Source: Rubrivirga sp. (GTDB taxonomy: Bacteria > Actinomycetota > Actinomycetes > S36-B12). From it: DNA of 56,331 nt. The stretch is from assembly GCA_002729215.1 (NCBI GenBank), contig PBTV01000012.1, positions 8,183 to 64,513 on the forward strand, given 5' to 3'. The notes under the pieces were generated by a model, which was given only the letters and a program-made list of their open reading frames with translations, did no database searches and had not been told where the DNA came from. The stretch's first letter is position 1; every line of letters begins with the position of its first letter. Of the stretch, positions 38,508-45,689 are shown one piece after another. A program made the translations under genes and the position numbers.

Positions 38508-40003
38508 CACGGAGCCGACTGTCCGCGCAGACGTTCCTGCTCCACCAATGCACCGCGATCGGCAAGCTTGTCGAGGGTTCGAAACGCGGTGGCCAATCGG
38601 TGATTTCCTTCCAACAAGTCGCGCTTGCCATCTAAGAACGCCCAGTAGCCAGCCGTGAAGGGGCACGCCTTCTCTCCCACCCGGAGTTTCGGGTCGTACA
38701 CGCAATCACCGCAGAAATCAGTCATCCGCTTCAAATACGCCCCACCGGACACATACGGTTTGGTCGCCATCTCTCCGCCGTCGGCATACAGACCCATTCC
38801 GATGACATTGGCCGTCATCACCCATGGATATCCGTCGACAAATGCCCGGCGGAACCAATCGTTCATCACCTGCGGCGAGTACCCGCGCTGAAGAGCCCAA
38901 TTGCTCAACACCATCAAACGAACAATGTGGTGGGAGTAACCCAGATCCCGCACGTACTCAAGCGAGTGGTGTAAACACGCAGCCTCCACTTCCTCGACGG
39001 ATGCCTCCAGAAACCAGGCCGGTGGCTCCACGTCGTTGTTTAGCTCGTTGCGGAATTCATAATCCTCACCCAGATGCCAATACAAATGCCAGACGTATTC
39101 CCGCCATCCGATGATCTGTCGGATCAATCCTTCGACACTGGCCAGGGTCGCTTGATCCGCCCGCCAGCGCTCCTGCGCCTGAGCAACCACCTCTGCGGGA
39201 TGCAGCAGCCCTAGGTTCATTGGCACCGACAGCAGTGAGTGAGCCATGAAGGGATCCCGCCATAGGACGGCGTCTTCGTAGGGCCCGAAGAGCGCGAGCC
39301 GGTTGTCCAGGAAATCTGTCAAGGCGGTGACGGCTTCGCTTCTGGTGACCGCGAAACGGCGCTGTCCGTCGTTTCCGAGGAAGCGGACTCCGTCGGCCTC
39401 CCACTCGTCAAGTTGCTGCCGCACGCGCGCATCGATGTCGTCTTCCTCGGGTTGCCAGGGTGGTGGGAGCGGGAGGTGGGTTTCTCCCTTGGGTGGTGGG
39501 AGGCGATTGTCGTGGTCGAAGTTCCACTTTCTGCCCTCCGGCTTTCCGTCGGTCATGAGGACGTCGTGCCTGGCCCGAACCCCCCGATACCAGTCCTCCA
39601 TCAACAGTCGCTTATCCCCGCGACCGTTGACCCAGGCCTGAAATTCCCCGGGTGAGGTGAACCATCCCCGCTCCGGATGAATTGCGGACATCCCGAGCGA
39701 TTCGACCAGTCGCCTCGCCGGACGTGACGTACCGGCGACAGCATCGAGATTGGCGTGACCCGAATCTCGGTAGATCTGGACGCCCTCGGCGTATGTCGCG
39801 GATTGGATGAGCGATACGCGCTCAGGTTCTTCCTCCGCGCGATGGTGCAAGGCGCTCAGGATCAAATGGGCCTTTTGCCGGTGGTAGGTCCGGCGCTCGA
39901 ACACTGAGCGCGCCTCAATGAGCAACAGGGGCCCGCCGTCATCGAAATGCGGTCCCAGTTGATCGGCGAACAACCAGCGTGTGGTGTCGTACTTACCACT
40001 CAT
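38507..40003 (-). CDS. Fe-S bacterial cryptochrome/photolyase (PhrB/CryB-like)
   Basis: 498 residues. It belongs to the FeS-BCP family, prokaryotic (6-4) photolyases that bind FAD, a lumazine antenna and a 4Fe-4S cluster. It has an N-terminal antenna domain, DTTRWLFADQLGPHF and SVFERRTYHRQKAHL. The FAD-binding helical part is in VEGLIRQIIGWREYVWHLYW and GYSHHIVRLMVLSNWALQRG. Four cysteines, in CLHHSLEYV, DFCGDCVYDPK and EKACPFTAGYW, match the cluster ligands. ATG 40003 overlaps the stop of the ABC gene (ATGA). It likely repairs UV lesions. Confidence 0.93.
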   Translation of the reverse strand: MSGKYDTTRWLFADQLGPHFDDGGPLLLIEARSVFERRTYHRQKAHLILSALHHRAEEEPERVSLIQSATYAEGVQIYRDSGHANLDAVAGTSRPARRLVESLGMSAIHPERGWFTSPGEFQAWVNGRGDKRLLMEDWYRGVRARHDVLMTDGKPEGRKWNFDHDNRLPPPKGETHLPLPPPWQPEEDDIDARVRQQLDEWEADGVRFLGNDGQRRFAVTRSEAVTALTDFLDNRLALFGPYEDAVLWRDPFMAHSLLSVPMNLGLLHPAEVVAQAQERWRADQATLASVEGLIRQIIGWREYVWHLYWHLGEDYEFRNELNNDVEPPAWFLEASVEEVEAACLHHSLEYVRDLGYSHHIVRLMVLSNWALQRGYSPQVMNDWFRRAFVDGYPWVMTANVIGMGLYADGGEMATKPYVSGGAYLKRMTDFCGDCVYDPKLRVGEKACPFTAGYWAFLDGKRDLLEGNHRLATAFRTLDKLADRGALVEQERLRGQSAP

Positions 40004-40785
40004 GACTGGCTCATCACCGCGCTCCACCTCTCACCAATCCGCCGCACGTCGAAATTCATCCCGAAAGTGCGACACAGGAGTTGATTTGTCAGAGTCTGGT
40101 CTAGAGGGCCGGCGGCGACCATTCGACCCTGTCCCAGCAGCAGCGCATGCGTGATCCCCGGTGGAATCTCTTCCAAATGATGCGTCACCAGCACCAGGGT
40201 GGGCGAATCCGGCTTGTGCGCGAACGTAGCCAACATGCCGACCAACTCCTCACGCCCTGCTAGGTCAAGGCCGGCCCCGGGCTCGTCAAGTAGCAGCAGC
40301 TCCGGATCGCTCATCAGGGCGCGCGCAATGAGTACCCGCTTGCGTTCTCCCTCGGACAGCGACGCGAACGGACGCTCGGCAAATGACGACGCCCCCCAGT
40401 CGTTCAGTAGTCTATGGGCGCGGGCCCGATCCTGGGCTTCGTACGACTCTCGCCACCGTCCGGTTACTCCGTACGCCGACGTCATCACCACATCGGCAGC
40501 CTTCTCGTGCATCGGAATGTCGCGCAGCAGCGAACTACTGGCGAAACCAACCCTCGGCCGCAGATCGGCGATGTCCACCTGGCCCATACGCTCGCCGAGG
40601 ATGGATACCGTGCCCATGGTCGGGAACATCCGAGTCGCGGCGATTGACAAAGCGGTTGTCTTCCCCGCTCCATTGGGGCCCACCACCACCCAGCGATCCA
40701 CATCGTCGACGGTCCAATTCACGTTGTGCAGCAGCCAGGACTGACCACGCCGGACGCCAACATCGGCCATAGAGATCACCTGCAC
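40000..40785 (-). CDS. ABC transporter ATP-binding protein
   Basis: 261-residue single nucleotide-binding domain. Walker A VVVGPNGAGKTTALSIAA, signature FASLSEGERKRVLIARALM and Walker B LLLLDEPGAGLDL, with H-loop LVLVTHHLEEI. No partner permease is adjacent. It resembles ModF/PhnC-like stand-alone ATPases that in actinobacteria often sit beside unrelated genes. GTG 40785 lies 6 nt after TAGGGT. It is the first gene of the coupled ABC-cryptochrome-TauE unit. Confidence 0.9.
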   Translation of the reverse strand: MQVISMADVGVRRGQSWLLHNVNWTVDDVDRWVVVGPNGAGKTTALSIAATRMFPTMGTVSILGERMGQVDIADLRPRVGFASSSLLRDIPMHEKAADVVMTSAYGVTGRWRESYEAQDRARAHRLLNDWGASSFAERPFASLSEGERKRVLIARALMSDPELLLLDEPGAGLDLAGREELVGMLATFAHKPDSPTLVLVTHHLEEIPPGITHALLLGQGRMVAAGPLDQTLTNQLLCRTFGMNFDVRRIGERWSAVMSQS

Positions 40786-40791
40786 GCCAAC

Positions 40792-40797
40792 ACCCTA
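40792..40797 (-). promoter_or_regulatory. -10 box (TAGGGT) for the ABC-cryptochrome-TauE unit
   Basis: On the minus strand TAGGGT ends 6 nt before the GTG at 40785, so the three-gene unit is likely leaderless at its first gene. Confidence 0.45.
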
Positions 40798-40842
40798 GGT
40801 CGTGTCTCGAGGTCGTACCCGCGAGACGGTTCTCGGCCTCGG

Positions 40843-40848
40843 TACCGT
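40843..40848 (+). promoter_or_regulatory. -10 box (TACCGT) for serB
   Basis: TACCGT ends 9 nt before the serB ATG and no ribosome-binding site is seen. It is divergent from the ABC promoter, 45 bases away. Confidence 0.4.
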
Positions 40849-40857
40849 TGTGTTCCG

Positions 40858-42108
40858 ATGAACACCCACACGGACCATCACACGACGATGCTCGTCACCC
40901 TCAGTGGGCGCGATCGTCCCGGAATCACACGGGATCTGTTTACAGCATGCAGTGCCCAGCCCGTCGAGGTCACGGACGTCGATCAGATCGTGATGCGTGA
41001 TCGCTTGACTATCGCGGCGTCGGTTGATGGAGCACGAGCTCATCTGGAGAAGTTGCGACCCGCTATTGAAGAGCTGGCCCACCGCTTGACGATGGATTAC
41101 GCGATCTCGATCGAAGAAGGTGCGGCCACCTCGACCCACAATCTTGGCGTCCCGCACTTCCAGGTCACGATGATGTCCGCACAGTTGGTGCCCGAGGCGA
41201 TTGCGCGGATCACAGACGTCATCGCCGACAACGGGGGGAATATCGACCGCATCCGCCGCATTGCCAGGTATCCGGTCACGGCGGTCACTTTCGAGGGACG
41301 GGGCGCGGAGCCAGATTTCATCCGCCGGCCCCTCGCGGAGTTGGCATCTACCCTGTCGGTTGATGTTGCCGTCCAGGAGCGCAATCTCCAGGCCCGTGGC
41401 CAGTATCTGGTTGTTCTCGATGTCGACTCCACGGTCATTCAAGACGAAGTAATTGACCTTCTCGCGGCGCAATCGGGCCGGCACGACGAGGTGGCCGCCG
41501 TCACTGCACAGGCGATGGCAGGCGAGATCGACTTCACCGAGTCGCTGTATCAACGTGTGGCTCTCCTCGAAGGATTGCCGGAGTCGGTTTTGGATACGGT
41601 CAAGGCGCAAATTCGCCTCACACCGGGAGCGCGGACCTTCTGTCGAACCTTGAATCGTCTTGGCTACCGGATCGCATTCGTCTCCGGAGGCTTCGGGCAG
41701 GTCGTGTCACCTCTCGCCAACGAACTCGGTATCACCGAGATTCGTGCGAACACTCTGGAAGTGGAAGACGGGCGTTTGACAGGACGGGTGGTCGGAGATG
41801 TCGTCGATCGGCCCGGCAAACGCAAGGTGCTCGAGGAACTCGCGGTCCGCTTTGGAATCCCCCGACATAGAACCATTGCCATCGGCGATGGAGCCAATGA
41901 CGTCGACATGCTCGAGGCAGCCGGCTTGGGAATCGCCTTCAACGCGAAGCCCGCCGCCCGGGCCGTGGCCGATACCTCGGTAACGACCCCGTACTTGGAC
42001 TCTGTCTTGTTCCTGATGGGAATCACCCGCGACGAGATCGAACGCGCCGACTCCGTCGATGGAATCACGGCACGAGCAACGACTGACTTGGGCGGTCCGA
42101 AAGCGTAA
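40858..42108 (+). CDS. serB: phosphoserine phosphatase SerB with N-terminal ACT domains
   Basis: Catalyses the last step of serine synthesis. 416 residues. Two N-terminal ACT-type domains (about 10-170) with MLVTLSGRDRPGITRDLFTA. The HAD phosphatase has motif I LVVLDVDSTVIQDEVIDLLA, motif II AFVSGGFGQVVSPLA, Lys in PGKRKVLEELA and motif III IAIGDGANDVDMLEAAGLGI. The ACT domains probably give feedback control by serine, as in M. tuberculosis SerB2. The open frame begins upstream but ATG 40858 gives the family N-terminus. It is convergent with fabI. Confidence 0.96.
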   Translation: MNTHTDHHTTMLVTLSGRDRPGITRDLFTACSAQPVEVTDVDQIVMRDRLTIAASVDGARAHLEKLRPAIEELAHRLTMDYAISIEEGAATSTHNLGVPHFQVTMMSAQLVPEAIARITDVIADNGGNIDRIRRIARYPVTAVTFEGRGAEPDFIRRPLAELASTLSVDVAVQERNLQARGQYLVVLDVDSTVIQDEVIDLLAAQSGRHDEVAAVTAQAMAGEIDFTESLYQRVALLEGLPESVLDTVKAQIRLTPGARTFCRTLNRLGYRIAFVSGGFGQVVSPLANELGITEIRANTLEVEDGRLTGRVVGDVVDRPGKRKVLEELAVRFGIPRHRTIAIGDGANDVDMLEAAGLGIAFNAKPAARAVADTSVTTPYLDSVLFLMGITRDEIERADSVDGITARATTDLGGPKA

Positions 42109-42122
42109 TCGTTTCCTTGGGC

Positions 42123-42136
42123 AGCCGGCTTCGGCT
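42123..42136 (+). terminator. short hairpin after serB
   Basis: AGCCG-GCTT-CGGCT lies in the 28-base gap between the convergent serB and fabI stops. Five-base stem, no T-tract, so a weak or atypical terminator. Confidence 0.35.
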
Positions 42137-42904
42137 CTAGGCCCCTTGCGAATGCACTCCTCCGTCGACGTGCACGATCTCCCCGGTCGTCGCGGCAAAC
42201 CACGGGGACAACAAAGCCACGCACGCGCGGGCAGCCGGAGCTGGATCGGTCAAGTCCCATCCCAGCGGTGCGCGCTCCTGCCACACCTTCTCGAACTCGT
42301 CGAAGCCCGGAATGCTCTTCGCAGCCATGGTGCGGATCGGTCCCGCGGCGACCAGGTTCACCCGGATGCCCTCAGGGCCCAGATCACGGGCGAGATACCG
42401 AGCGGTGGATTCCAGCGCAGCCTTGGCCACCCCCATCCAGTCGTAGGTGGGCCACGCGACGGAGGCATCAAAATCCAAGCCCACCACGCTCGCTTCGGAT
42501 CCCATGCGCGGCTTTGTTGCCATCGTCAGGGACGCCATCGAATAAGCACTGACATGCATGGCGGTTGCCACGTCCGGCCACGGGGTATGCAGAAAGTTTC
42601 CCCCGAGAGCTGACTCCGGTGCGAAACCGATCGAGTGCACAAGTCCGTCAACCGTCTCGCAGTGCTCCCCCAGCCGGGCTGCGAACTGGGCGAGGTCGTC
42701 ATCGTTGGTCACATCCAACTCGACGATGGCAGGCTCCGTCGGTAGTCGCGATGCCGATCGCTTCGTCAGAGACATCGTCCGGCCGAAACTCGTGAGAATG
42801 ACGTCCGCACCCTCATCTTGCGCCAGCCTGGCGATGTGGAAGGCGATCGACTGATCAGTCAGAACGCCGGTGACGACCACCGTCTTTCCGGTCAACAACC
42901 CCAT
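42137..42904 (-). CDS. fabI: enoyl-[acyl-carrier-protein] reductase (InhA/FabI-like)
   Basis: 255-residue NADH-dependent reductase of type II fatty acid synthesis. N-terminal GKTVVVTGVLTDQSIAFHIA, then VDGLVHSIGFAPESALGG. The catalytic Tyr-x6-Lys is in WPTYDWMGVAKAALESTARY. The C-terminal APLGWDLTDPAPAARACVAL and TTGEIVHVDGGVHSQG also fit. Motif spelling is closest to mycobacterial InhA. It lies 9 bases after fabG on the same strand, the mabA-inhA order of mycobacteria. Confidence 0.95.
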   Translation of the reverse strand: MGLLTGKTVVVTGVLTDQSIAFHIARLAQDEGADVILTSFGRTMSLTKRSASRLPTEPAIVELDVTNDDDLAQFAARLGEHCETVDGLVHSIGFAPESALGGNFLHTPWPDVATAMHVSAYSMASLTMATKPRMGSEASVVGLDFDASVAWPTYDWMGVAKAALESTARYLARDLGPEGIRVNLVAAGPIRTMAAKSIPGFDEFEKVWQERAPLGWDLTDPAPAARACVALLSPWFAATTGEIVHVDGGVHSQGA

Positions 42905-42913
42905 CGCAGCCTC

Positions 42914-43630
42914 CTAGTGGCCCATCCCGAGACCGCCATCGACCGGAATCACCGACCCAGTGATGTATCCGGCATCTGGACCGACGAGGAACTCCACGAC
43001 AGCGGCTACTTCGTTCGCGGAAGCGTATCGTCCCAACGGAATGGCACTGAGGATCTCATCACGTCGACTTTCCTCGAGCTCTGCGGTCATATCCGTTTCG
43101 ACGAATCCGGGCGCGACTACATTCACCGTGATGCCCCTCGAGCCCAATTCCCGGGCCAATGAACGCGCCACTCCCACCAAACCTGCCTTGGACGCCGCGT
43201 AGTTCACCTGCCCAGCACTGCCGAGGAGCCCGACGACGGATGAGATCAACACGATTCGGCCAGTCTTCGCCCGGATCATTCCCCGGGCAACACCCCGGCA
43301 CAGTCGGATCGAGCCGGACAAGTTGGTCTGCACGACGGAGTCAACCTCTTCATCGCTCATGCGCATAAGGAGGTTGTCCTTGGTGATGCCCGCATTCGCG
43401 ATGAGTACACCGATGGGTCCGTACGTTTCCTCGATCTGGGACAGTCCATCGGCGATGGACGCGGTGCTTGAGACATCCATCGACACTGCGCCGGTCAGGG
43501 CACACTCGTCCGGACCGGTTCCGGAGCGGCTTGCGACGACCACCCGATGGCCGGCATCGACTAATCGGCGCGCGATGGCCGCACCAATTCCCCGATTGCC
43601 ACCCGTTACGACGGTTACACCCGTGCTCAC
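42914..43630 (-). CDS. fabG: 3-oxoacyl-[acyl-carrier-protein] reductase FabG
   Basis: 238-residue short-chain dehydrogenase reducing beta-ketoacyl-ACP. NADPH-binding VTGGNRGIGAAIARRL, NAG motif LIANAGITKDNLLMRM and catalytic Ser in VLISSVVGLLGSAGQ. Tyr and Lys are in VNYAASKAGLVGVARSLARE, and the end is GYITGSVIPVDGGLGMG. GTG start overlaps the TMEM175 stop by 4 bases, so it is coupled to it. Operon with fabI. Confidence 0.95.
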   Translation of the reverse strand: MSTGVTVVTGGNRGIGAAIARRLVDAGHRVVVASRSGTGPDECALTGAVSMDVSSTASIADGLSQIEETYGPIGVLIANAGITKDNLLMRMSDEEVDSVVQTNLSGSIRLCRGVARGMIRAKTGRIVLISSVVGLLGSAGQVNYAASKAGLVGVARSLARELGSRGITVNVVAPGFVETDMTAELEESRRDEILSAIPLGRYASANEVAAVVEFLVGPDAGYITGSVIPVDGGLGMGH

Positions 43631-44322
43631 GTTCCGGCCTCCTGTTTGGTGCCCATGTGCTTATCGTTGCGGCGCGAAACCAGTCGGTTGGCGACGGCTA
43701 CCGCAGGAAAGGCACCAAGAAACACAAGCGGTGCCCACGACGGCTGAAAGATGCTGACGAGGCCAACGATGACGAATGAACCGAAGAGGACGTAGCCCCG
43801 CACTAGGCCTCGGGTGTCGCGGTCGTCTTCCCGGTCACGTTCATCAACTGCGAGCAGGTCCACATGTCGTCTCGCATGGATCGCCATCCAGACACCTAAC
43901 CCGCTGATTGCGGCCAAGGTCCACCAATACAACAGGCCCAGGCCTCCGCGTCCGGCCACAGCATCGTTCGCCGCTTCTCCGTACATGGCCGTCGGCCATG
44001 GCAGGAAGACGATGAGAAGCAACCAGGCGACGTTGAGGCGGAAGATCGTTCCGTCGAAGCACCGCATAGTGTTGAAAACCCGATTGTGCGCTGCCCACAT
44101 GAAAATGACGACCACGAACGACAAGACGAACGCGAAGAGCTGCCCGCTGTTGGCAGCCACCACATCCCACACTGACTCACCCGACTTCGGTCCGGCAACA
44201 TCAATGATCGGCAGCAGCTGCAAAGTGATGCCGATCGCCACGACGGCGTCCGTGAAATTGACCAAACGGTCAAAAGACCTCCGCTCCGATGACGTGATGT
44301 CGGAGCGCGGCTGATCAGGCAT
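43627..44322 (-). CDS. TMEM175-family potassium channel-like membrane protein
   Basis: 231 residues with six predicted helices. The signature near the N-terminus is RLVNFTDAVVAIGITLQLLP, corresponding to the FSDAV motif of helix 1 that lines the TMEM175 pore. The next helices include FAFVLSFVVVIFMWAAHNRV and AWLLLIVFLPWPTAMYG. Bacterial members conduct K+ as tetramers. The start overlaps the dodecin stop by 8 bases and the stop overlaps fabG, so it lies between dodecin and fatty-acid genes in one unit. Confidence 0.88.
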   Translation of the reverse strand: MPDQPRSDITSSERRSFDRLVNFTDAVVAIGITLQLLPIIDVAGPKSGESVWDVVAANSGQLFAFVLSFVVVIFMWAAHNRVFNTMRCFDGTIFRLNVAWLLLIVFLPWPTAMYGEAANDAVAGRGGLGLLYWWTLAAISGLGVWMAIHARRHVDLLAVDERDREDDRDTRGLVRGYVLFGSFVIVGLVSIFQPSWAPLVFLGAFPAVAVANRLVSRRNDKHMGTKQEAGT

Positions 44323-44527
44323 CTTCCAGACGGTAACCGACTTTGACCGTCACCTGAAAGTGATCCACGTCGTTGTTGCGGACGTATCCGCGCACCTGTT
44401 CCACCTCAAACCAGTCAACGTGACGATGCTCGGATCCAGCCCGTTGCACAGCATTTCGGACAGCTGTTTCGATGGAGTCCGCCGAGGTTCCCACCACTTC
44501 GCTGATTCCGTAGACACGCTCTGACAT
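44315..44527 (-). CDS. dodecin (flavin-binding)
   Basis: 70-residue protein forming a dodecamer that stores flavin or coenzyme A. It carries RVYGISEVVGTSADSIETAV and the tryptophan that stacks on flavin in VDWFEVEQVRGYVRN, then VDHFQVTVKVGYRLE. AGGAG lies 6 nt before the ATG. First gene of the dodecin-TMEM175-fabG-fabI run, divergent from the DUF3099 gene. Confidence 0.95.
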   Translation of the reverse strand: MSERVYGISEVVGTSADSIETAVRNAVQRAGSEHRHVDWFEVEQVRGYVRNNDVDHFQVTVKVGYRLEDA

Positions 44528-44586
44528 CGCTTGCTCCTGACTCTCGAATCCACTTACCTCGACGCGCGGCCCACCACATTCGGGTT

Positions 44587-44592
44587 TACCTT
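44587..44592 (+). promoter_or_regulatory. -10 box (TACCTT) for DUF3099-SURF1
   Basis: TACCTT ends 6 nt before the GTG at 44599, with no ribosome-binding site, consistent with a leaderless transcript. Confidence 0.45.
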
Positions 44593-44598
44593 ATTGGG

Positions 44599-45000
44599 GT
44601 GTCCGACCCCACCCACAGCATCACAAGCGCCCAGCACTCACTGAGCAGCGAACAGGCGCGGAGGACACGCAAATACCTCATCTCCATGGGTATCCGCACT
44701 ATCTGTGTGATCGGCGCCATATTCATTCCCGGCTGGCCTCGATGGGTATTGATCGCCGGCGCCGTCGTGCTTCCCTACCTGGCCGTGGTGATCGCCAACA
44801 GCGGTGGTTCTCGAGAGGGGAAAGCACCCACCGATGTGCGCCCACAACCGGTCGCCGCCCTTCCCGCGTCCGGTACCGCTCTCGAGGGCGTGGTCATCGC
44901 TCCCGACGACCACGCTGGGGACGGCTTTCCCAGTAACGATCGTGGCAATACCGGTGATCACGATCCACACGAGTGGCCGCACACTTCTAAAGTGAAGTAA
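44599..45000 (+). CDS. DUF3099 small membrane protein
   Basis: 133 residues. ARRTRKYLISMGIRTICVIG then IFIPGWPRWVLIAGAVVLPY and LAVVIANSGG: two membrane helices with the DUF3099 pattern seen across actinobacteria. A hydrophilic His/Asp-rich tail follows. Function unknown. Its stop shares a base with the SURF1 start (TAATG), so the two are coupled. That suggests a link with cytochrome oxidase assembly, which is only an inference from position. Confidence 0.88.
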   Translation: MSDPTHSITSAQHSLSSEQARRTRKYLISMGIRTICVIGAIFIPGWPRWVLIAGAVVLPYLAVVIANSGGSREGKAPTDVRPQPVAALPASGTALEGVVIAPDDHAGDGFPSNDRGNTGDHDPHEWPHTSKVK

Positions 45001-45689
45001 TGCTCGCCGCTCTCCGTATGCGCCGATGGCAGGGCTTCACGGTCGTCGTTCTGATAGCCATCATCGGTTTCGGACTTCTGAGTCGATGGCAATGGCAGCG
45101 TGCCGAAGAAAAGCGCGTCGCCCAGCAGGCACAAACTCTGGCAGAGCAAGAGCCCGTTGTACCTCCGGCAGACGAACCGCTTCCGGAATTTACCGCTGTC
45201 ACCCTCACCGGCGAATACGCAGCCGGCTCCTTGCGACTTGTTCGTCAACGCCCGTTGGAAGGCCGCAACGGGTATTGGGTGCTGGAACTGCTGCAGACGG
45301 AATCCGGCGATATTTGGGTGCTCCGCGGGTGGGTGCCCGCGGGTCCGCGCTCCAACATATCTCCCGATGTTTCGTCACCACCGGGTCAAATCACCGTCGA
45401 CGGTCTCGTGCGTCCACTACCCCGCGGAGAAGAGCTAACCGACCGCGGCGGCCTTCCCGGCGATCAGGTCACCGAGGTCGAAACGGCTCAGCTGCCTATG
45501 CCGGGCAACGCTGATTGGTATGTGCAAGCACTCAACTCAGAACCCGAAGATTCCGTCACCATCGTGCCGGTCACTCGGCCCGATGAATTGCAAAACGTCT
45601 CCTACGCGGTGCAATGGCTGCTGTTCGCAGCTGTGGCTATCGGGGGCTGGTTCTACTTCCTGCGACGCGAGGCTAAAGAACTCGACTAG
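45000..45689 (+). CDS. SURF1 family cytochrome oxidase assembly protein
   Basis: 229 residues with two membrane helices, FTVVVLIAIIGFGLLSRWQW near the N-terminus and AVQWLLFAAVAIGGWFYFLR at the C-terminus, and an extracellular domain between. Conserved features include RQRPLEGRNGYWVLELLQTE, VLRGWVPAG and NADWYVQALN. SURF1 helps insert heme into subunit I of aa3-type cytochrome c oxidase. The stop overlaps the stop of the convergent ABC exporter (the four bases CTAG). Confidence 0.92.
   Translation: MLAALRMRRWQGFTVVVLIAIIGFGLLSRWQWQRAEEKRVAQQAQTLAEQEPVVPPADEPLPEFTAVTLTGEYAAGSLRLVRQRPLEGRNGYWVLELLQTESGDIWVLRGWVPAGPRSNISPDVSSPPGQITVDGLVRPLPRGEELTDRGGLPGDQVTEVETAQLPMPGNADWYVQALNSEPEDSVTIVPVTRPDELQNVSYAVQWLLFAAVAIGGWFYFLRREAKELD

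Noticed and set aside
37645-38631. N-terminal extension of the PgsA-like frame into the TauE/SafE gene
   Set aside because: Region is Arg/Gly/Ser-rich and overlaps a real permease; ATG 37644 has a good GGAGG site.
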